Position numbers and translations under genes: made by a program. A stretch of 45,650 bases of DNA, from assembly GCA_016786595.1 (NCBI GenBank), contig JAEUWB010000028.1, positions 1 through 45,650 of the forward strand, read 5' to 3'. The DNA is from a bacterium (GTDB lineage: Bacteria > Bdellovibrionota_C > UBA2361 > SZUA-149 > JAEUWB01). The notes under the pieces were generated by a model. The model ran no database searches and was not told where the DNA came from. It was given only the letters and a program-made list of their open reading frames with translations. Shown here piece by piece: positions 42,612-45,650 of the stretch (the first letter of the stretch is position 1; each line of letters opens with the position of its first letter).

Positions 42612-43376
42612 CTAAAGAAATGCTCCAGGGAAGCTCTGTATTAAAATGAAATACTCCTGATTCCCGCTTTTTTGACCTTTCACTGGCGAAGCAAAGGCCG
42701 GAGAACATGTCTTACCAAGCGCATGAACATAATCGCTGACTAAACGTGTTGCCAATAACTGATGCGCTGGATCTTTCACAACTCCACCCTTCTCGATATA
42801 TTCGGGCCCAAGCTCAAATTGCGGTTTTACTAACGCAAGAATTTTAGCCTCTACCCTTTCTAAAGCATTAAAAATGAAGCTTAGGGTTTGTCTTAAACTT
42901 ATAAAACTTAAATCAACGACAACAAGAGTCGGGGGTCCTGAGCTAAACAATTGATCAGTAAGGTCCTTAACGTGAAACTCTTCGCGAGCACAAACACGTA
43001 TATCGTTACGAATCCGATCGACAAGCTGATGCTTCCCAACATCAAGCGCATACACAAAGCTTGCTCCATGTTGCAGTAAGCAGTCAGTAAATCCCCCCGT
43101 AGAAGAACCGATATCGAGGCAGATTTTTCCATGAACATTTATTTGGAAATGCTGCAGCGCAGCTTCGAGTTTATCACCCCCACGGCTAACATATTTAAGT
43201 GGCTGATTACGCAGTCGTATTTGCGCATGGCAGTCAACAAAGGTCCCAGCTTTATCAACCGGAACTTCGTTAACGAGGACCTCTCCAGCCATGATTAAGG
43301 CTTGAGCTTTTTTCTCACAACTAGCAAGTCCAGCCTCAACCACAAGCTTGTCGATTCTTTGTTTAGGCGAAGCCAT
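42612..43376 (-). CDS. tlyA: TlyA-type rRNA 2'-O-methyltransferase
   Basis: A 254-residue protein. The N-terminal S4 RNA-binding domain is seen in QRIDKLVVEAGLASCEKKAQ and ALIMAGEVLVNEVPVDKAG; the Rossmann methyltransferase domain has the SAM loop CLDIGSSTGGFTDCLLQHGA, YVSRGGDKLEAAL with the catalytic Lys, VVVDLSFISL with the Asp, and ALVKPQFELG with the second Lys. It methylates ribose in rRNA (16S C1409 and/or 23S C1920 in studied members). Some members are annotated as hemolysins, which does not follow from this sequence. Adjacent to ctpA, same direction. Confidence 0.93.
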   Translation of the reverse strand: MASPKQRIDKLVVEAGLASCEKKAQALIMAGEVLVNEVPVDKAGTFVDCHAQIRLRNQPLKYVSRGGDKLEAALQHFQINVHGKICLDIGSSTGGFTDCLLQHGASFVYALDVGKHQLVDRIRNDIRVCAREEFHVKDLTDQLFSSGPPTLVVVDLSFISLRQTLSFIFNALERVEAKILALVKPQFELGPEYIEKGGVVKDPAHQLLATRLVSDYVHALGKTCSPAFASPVKGQKSGNQEYFILIQSFPGAFL

Positions 43377-43409
43377 CAGGGCTAATGCAGTACATGCTTA
43401 CGTTTAAGT

Positions 43410-44834
43410 TTACGATTGATTTTCAGCTTGATTTAAATTCACTGCTGCTGTTTGTGCCTTAGGCATTTGCTTCATTGCATACCAATTTCTAAGCAGCTTC
43501 ATGGCTTCTTCAAGCTGAGGATCTTCCTTAAAAAGCTTATCCAGGTTTGCTTCCATTGCTAGTCGCGACCCAATTGGCAATACCGTACTGCCTGTCATCT
43601 CGCGTTCAATATTTTCACCCTTGCCTTGTTGCTGTGGGTTTTTAATTGCTCCGGGCAATTCACCTTCACTGCGAGGGAAAAATTTAACTTCGTCTTCTTC
43701 GAGTAATTCTTCTTGGTCGGAAAGGAAGCGGCGCGCAGGGACGACCACATCGGGAGTAATTCCTCGTGCCTGAATCGAACGACCGTTACGTGTATAATAA
43801 AGCGCAGTAGTTAGCCTTAGCGCCGAACCGTTATCCATGGGCAATACCGTTTGCACCGAACCCTTACCAAAAGATTGAGTGCCGACAACAAGTGCAAGCT
43901 TAGCATCCTGCAAAGCCCCGGCTAAGATTTCAGCTGCCGAAGCAGAGCCACCGTTGATTAATACAACAATTGGTAGCTGTGGTTCATTCTTGTCGTCCTG
44001 AGCATAAAATTTTTGCTTCTGTGATTCGAGGCGACCATCAGTATAGACGACCAGGCCTTCTTTCAGGAAAATGTCTGCAGTTTCGACAGCCTGCGAGAGC
44101 AATCCACCCGGGTCATTACGCAAATCAATTACTAGCCCCTTGAGTTGTCGATCCGCCCCCTTACCATTTAATTTCTCGATCGCTTCTCGCAACTCCTTGC
44201 CTGATTCTTCTTGGAATTGGGCAAGTCGAACATAACCAAAGCCTTGCTCAAGCATGCGTGAACGTACGCTCTGAACGCGAATCACATCACGTAAAATTGT
44301 AATCGGAATTAACTCAGGCTTGTTTTCGCGGTGAACAGTTAAAGTAATAGGTGAGCCCTTTGGCCCGCGCATTTTTTTCACAGCGTCGATCAAAGTCATG
44401 TTTTTTGTAAATTCATCGCCAACTTTAATAATCTGATCACCAGCTTGAACGCCGGCAGTTTCGGCAGGAGAACCTTCGATTGGAGCAATTACTGTTAAGA
44501 TCCCATCTTTAACGTTAATCTCAATTCCTAGTCCGCCAAATTCACCTTTAGTCTCAACTTGCAATTCATTGAAACTTTCTTGATCCATGTAACTGCTATG
44601 CGGATCGAGACTTTGCAGCATGCCCTTAACAGCCCCCTCTGCAAGGTCTTTCATGTTAACCTCGTTAACATAATTCTTGCGGACTAGTGCGACAACGTCA
44701 GCAAAAAGCTTAAGCTCCTCATATGCGCTCCCGAGCACGCTTTCCTTGGCAGCGACCTGATGCACGAAGGCAGGAACTAAAATGATCGAGCACATTGCAC
44801 TGATTAAAAGTACTAAAAAAGATTTTCGTGACAT
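43410..44834 (-). CDS. ctpA: carboxy-terminal processing protease (S41)
   Basis: About 474 residues, with a signal peptide (MSRKSFLVLLISAMCSIILV), N-terminal helices, a PDZ domain (GLGIEINVKDGILTVIAPIE, AGVQAGDQIIKVGDE) and the S41 protease core. Catalytic Ser297 is in INGGSASAAEI and Lys324 in TQSFGKGSVQT. It degrades or trims periplasmic proteins at their C-termini. I use the ATG at 44834, preceded by CAGGTAACC; an upstream in-frame ATG at 44858 has no such site. The C-terminal ~110 residues after the protease core are unstructured-looking. It is 46 bases after the secreted protein gene at 44881, probably one operon. Confidence 0.94.
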   Translation of the reverse strand: MSRKSFLVLLISAMCSIILVPAFVHQVAAKESVLGSAYEELKLFADVVALVRKNYVNEVNMKDLAEGAVKGMLQSLDPHSSYMDQESFNELQVETKGEFGGLGIEINVKDGILTVIAPIEGSPAETAGVQAGDQIIKVGDEFTKNMTLIDAVKKMRGPKGSPITLTVHRENKPELIPITILRDVIRVQSVRSRMLEQGFGYVRLAQFQEESGKELREAIEKLNGKGADRQLKGLVIDLRNDPGGLLSQAVETADIFLKEGLVVYTDGRLESQKQKFYAQDDKNEPQLPIVVLINGGSASAAEILAGALQDAKLALVVGTQSFGKGSVQTVLPMDNGSALRLTTALYYTRNGRSIQARGITPDVVVPARRFLSDQEELLEEDEVKFFPRSEGELPGAIKNPQQQGKGENIEREMTGSTVLPIGSRLAMEANLDKLFKEDPQLEEAMKLLRNWYAMKQMPKAQTAAVNLNQAENQS

Positions 44835-44880
44835 GGTTACCTGCTTTTCTCGTCGCATGAAGGCTGCTTAATATGCTCAA

Positions 44881-45450
44881 CTAACTACTTGAGATTTTTT
44901 TCCCGGATTCGACTACGACTTGGACATTTGCACTTTTATCGCATGCGCCAACTGTTCTACTCACAGATGCTCCGGGTTTAATTGTTGCGCTATAAGTTTG
45001 GCGGAATGAACGCTTGCCAGATTTATCGAAACCTTCAACTGCGTAGCGCACAGAAAAAGCATTATCCTTGTCTGCATTCGATAGTGTCGCCACGCAACGT
45101 CCCTTCTGTACGGAAATCCCTCCGGTAATTGCGCCTGGCTCTTCTCCCGGAGCATCAGGTGTTAGAGCATTAAACACTCCACCTTTGGAGGAAATCGTTC
45201 CCATCCCCGCAACTACTCCTGGTTGAACTTTCAGCTCATCTTTCTTTTCATCTTTTTTATCGGCAGTTTCAGCAGTAGCCTCGCCTTCCGTTGTCGCTGC
45301 AGCAGCTTCTTGCTCTTTGGCCTGCGCAGCAAGTTGCTCGGGTCGCGGCGGTTGCTGAGGGGCCGGCGATTTTCCAGGTTTTGCCTGGGCTAATACACTT
45401 CCACAAAAAAATATGCTTGCTGATAGTGCCAAAATTCTTAGAGCGCTCAT
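44881..45450 (-). CDS. secreted protein, unknown function, upstream of ctpA
   Basis: About 189 residues. Signal peptide (MSALRILALSASIFFCGSVL-AQA), then a long low-complexity Pro/Ala/Gln/Glu/Lys segment (about 25-75) and a C-terminal beta-like domain of about 100 residues (GRCVATLSNADKDNAFSVRY, GKRSFRQTYSATIKPGA, two Cys: GRC and VGACDK). GGAG lies just before the ATG at 45450; an in-frame ATG three codons upstream is an alternative. Likely periplasmic. No family recognised; it heads a likely operon with ctpA. Confidence 0.7.
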   Translation of the reverse strand: MSALRILALSASIFFCGSVLAQAKPGKSPAPQQPPRPEQLAAQAKEQEAAAATTEGEATAETADKKDEKKDELKVQPGVVAGMGTISSKGGVFNALTPDAPGEEPGAITGGISVQKGRCVATLSNADKDNAFSVRYAVEGFDKSGKRSFRQTYSATIKPGASVSRTVGACDKSANVQVVVESGKKISSS

Positions 45451-45546
45451 ATTCTCCATCAAAATCTAAAATCAAAAATTTACAAACGAAGCATTGCTTT
45501 ATAGACCGACATTTTCGCCCTAAAAAGCCGATAACGCAAGATCTTG

Positions 45547-45650
45547 CTATTTAAAGTGATCAAATCCCAGCGAACCGCTTCCGCCAAGGGTTTTTACCCA
45601 GTCAGTAGCAGCCAGAATCAAGCCGTTTTGCCCTCTTACGTATAAGCCAA
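45547..45650 (-). CDS. partial gene, C-terminal end
   Basis: A frame open to the window edge gives ...GLYVRGQNGLILAATD then WVKTLGGSGSLGFDHFK and a stop at 45547-45549. The sequence has normal protein composition and lies in the same direction as the following genes. Family unknown; the remainder is outside the window. Confidence 0.5.
   Translation of the reverse strand, partial: GLYVRGQNGLILAATDWVKTLGGSGSLGFDHFK

Noticed and set aside
42461-42649. 62-residue plus-strand frame overlapping the tlyA 3' end
   Set aside because: No convincing ribosome-binding site, no recognisable features, and 38 bases lie antisense to the tlyA coding end.

Overview
The window looks like a chromosomal segment of a Gram-negative, delta-proteobacterium-like organism (Bdellovibrionota, Myxococcota or a related lineage; I cannot place it more exactly). 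The supporting signs are lipoproteins with lipoboxes, Tat-exported proteins, a consensus sigma-54 promoter, a proteobacterial-type L28, a lexA-recA pair, frequent TTG/GTG starts and moderate base composition with AT-rich intergenic spacers. I see no phage, plasmid or CRISPR locus.

Layout. 0-6.5 kb: an acyl-CoA dehydrogenase, a frameshifted secreted protein, a lipoprotein plus SDR-type reductase pair, a lipoprotein of unknown function, a GT39-type glycosyltransferase and riboflavin synthase. 6.5-14 kb: two consecutive paralogous DUF1800-DUF1501 operons encoding exported proteins; the first lies behind a near-perfect sigma-54 promoter. 14-17.6 kb: a second GT39 glycosyltransferase, a small Cys-rich secreted protein, and a STAS protein with a zinc-ribbon partner. 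17.7-21 kb: rpmB, recA and lexA on the minus strand, with a crotonase-family gene starting divergently one base from a possible lexA start. 21-23.5 kb: a two-TM small protein, a conserved hypothetical gene with its own terminator, an MFS transporter whose 5' end contains that terminator, and a MITE-like element with terminal inverted repeats and 10-bp flanking direct repeats. 23.5-27 kb: a Ser-rich/Cys-rich secreted protein overlapping a secreted papain-family protease. 27.1-29.2 kb: tRNA-Gly(CCC), then an AT-rich accessory patch with a HEAT-repeat protein resembling Rhs immunity proteins and several fragmentary or small ORFs. 29.3-33 kb: biotin-dependent acyl-CoA carboxylase beta and alpha subunits. 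33-36.6 kb: a small membrane protein and bifunctional PutA. 36.9-41 kb: an overlapping three-gene signalling operon (soluble hybrid histidine kinase, HDOD/GAF protein, response regulator). 41-45.6 kb: DedA protein, a hypothetical gene, a TlyA-type rRNA methyltransferase, a C-terminal processing protease, a periplasmic protein and the 3' end of one more gene.

Scattered between genes from 14 to 42 kb are five copies of an intergenic repeat. Four are long inverted repeats that would fold into extended hairpins with a conserved end (core TAGGCTTGAACTTATA) and a strongly strand-asymmetric interior; one is a half copy. One lies between the carboxylase subunits, another just upstream of putA. The metabolic genes (acyl-CoA dehydrogenase, crotonase, acyl-CoA carboxylase, PutA) fit amino-acid and fatty-acid catabolism. 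The most notable possible systems are the sigma-54-linked DUF1800/DUF1501 export operons, the Ser-rich protein/papain pair, and the hairpin repeat family.
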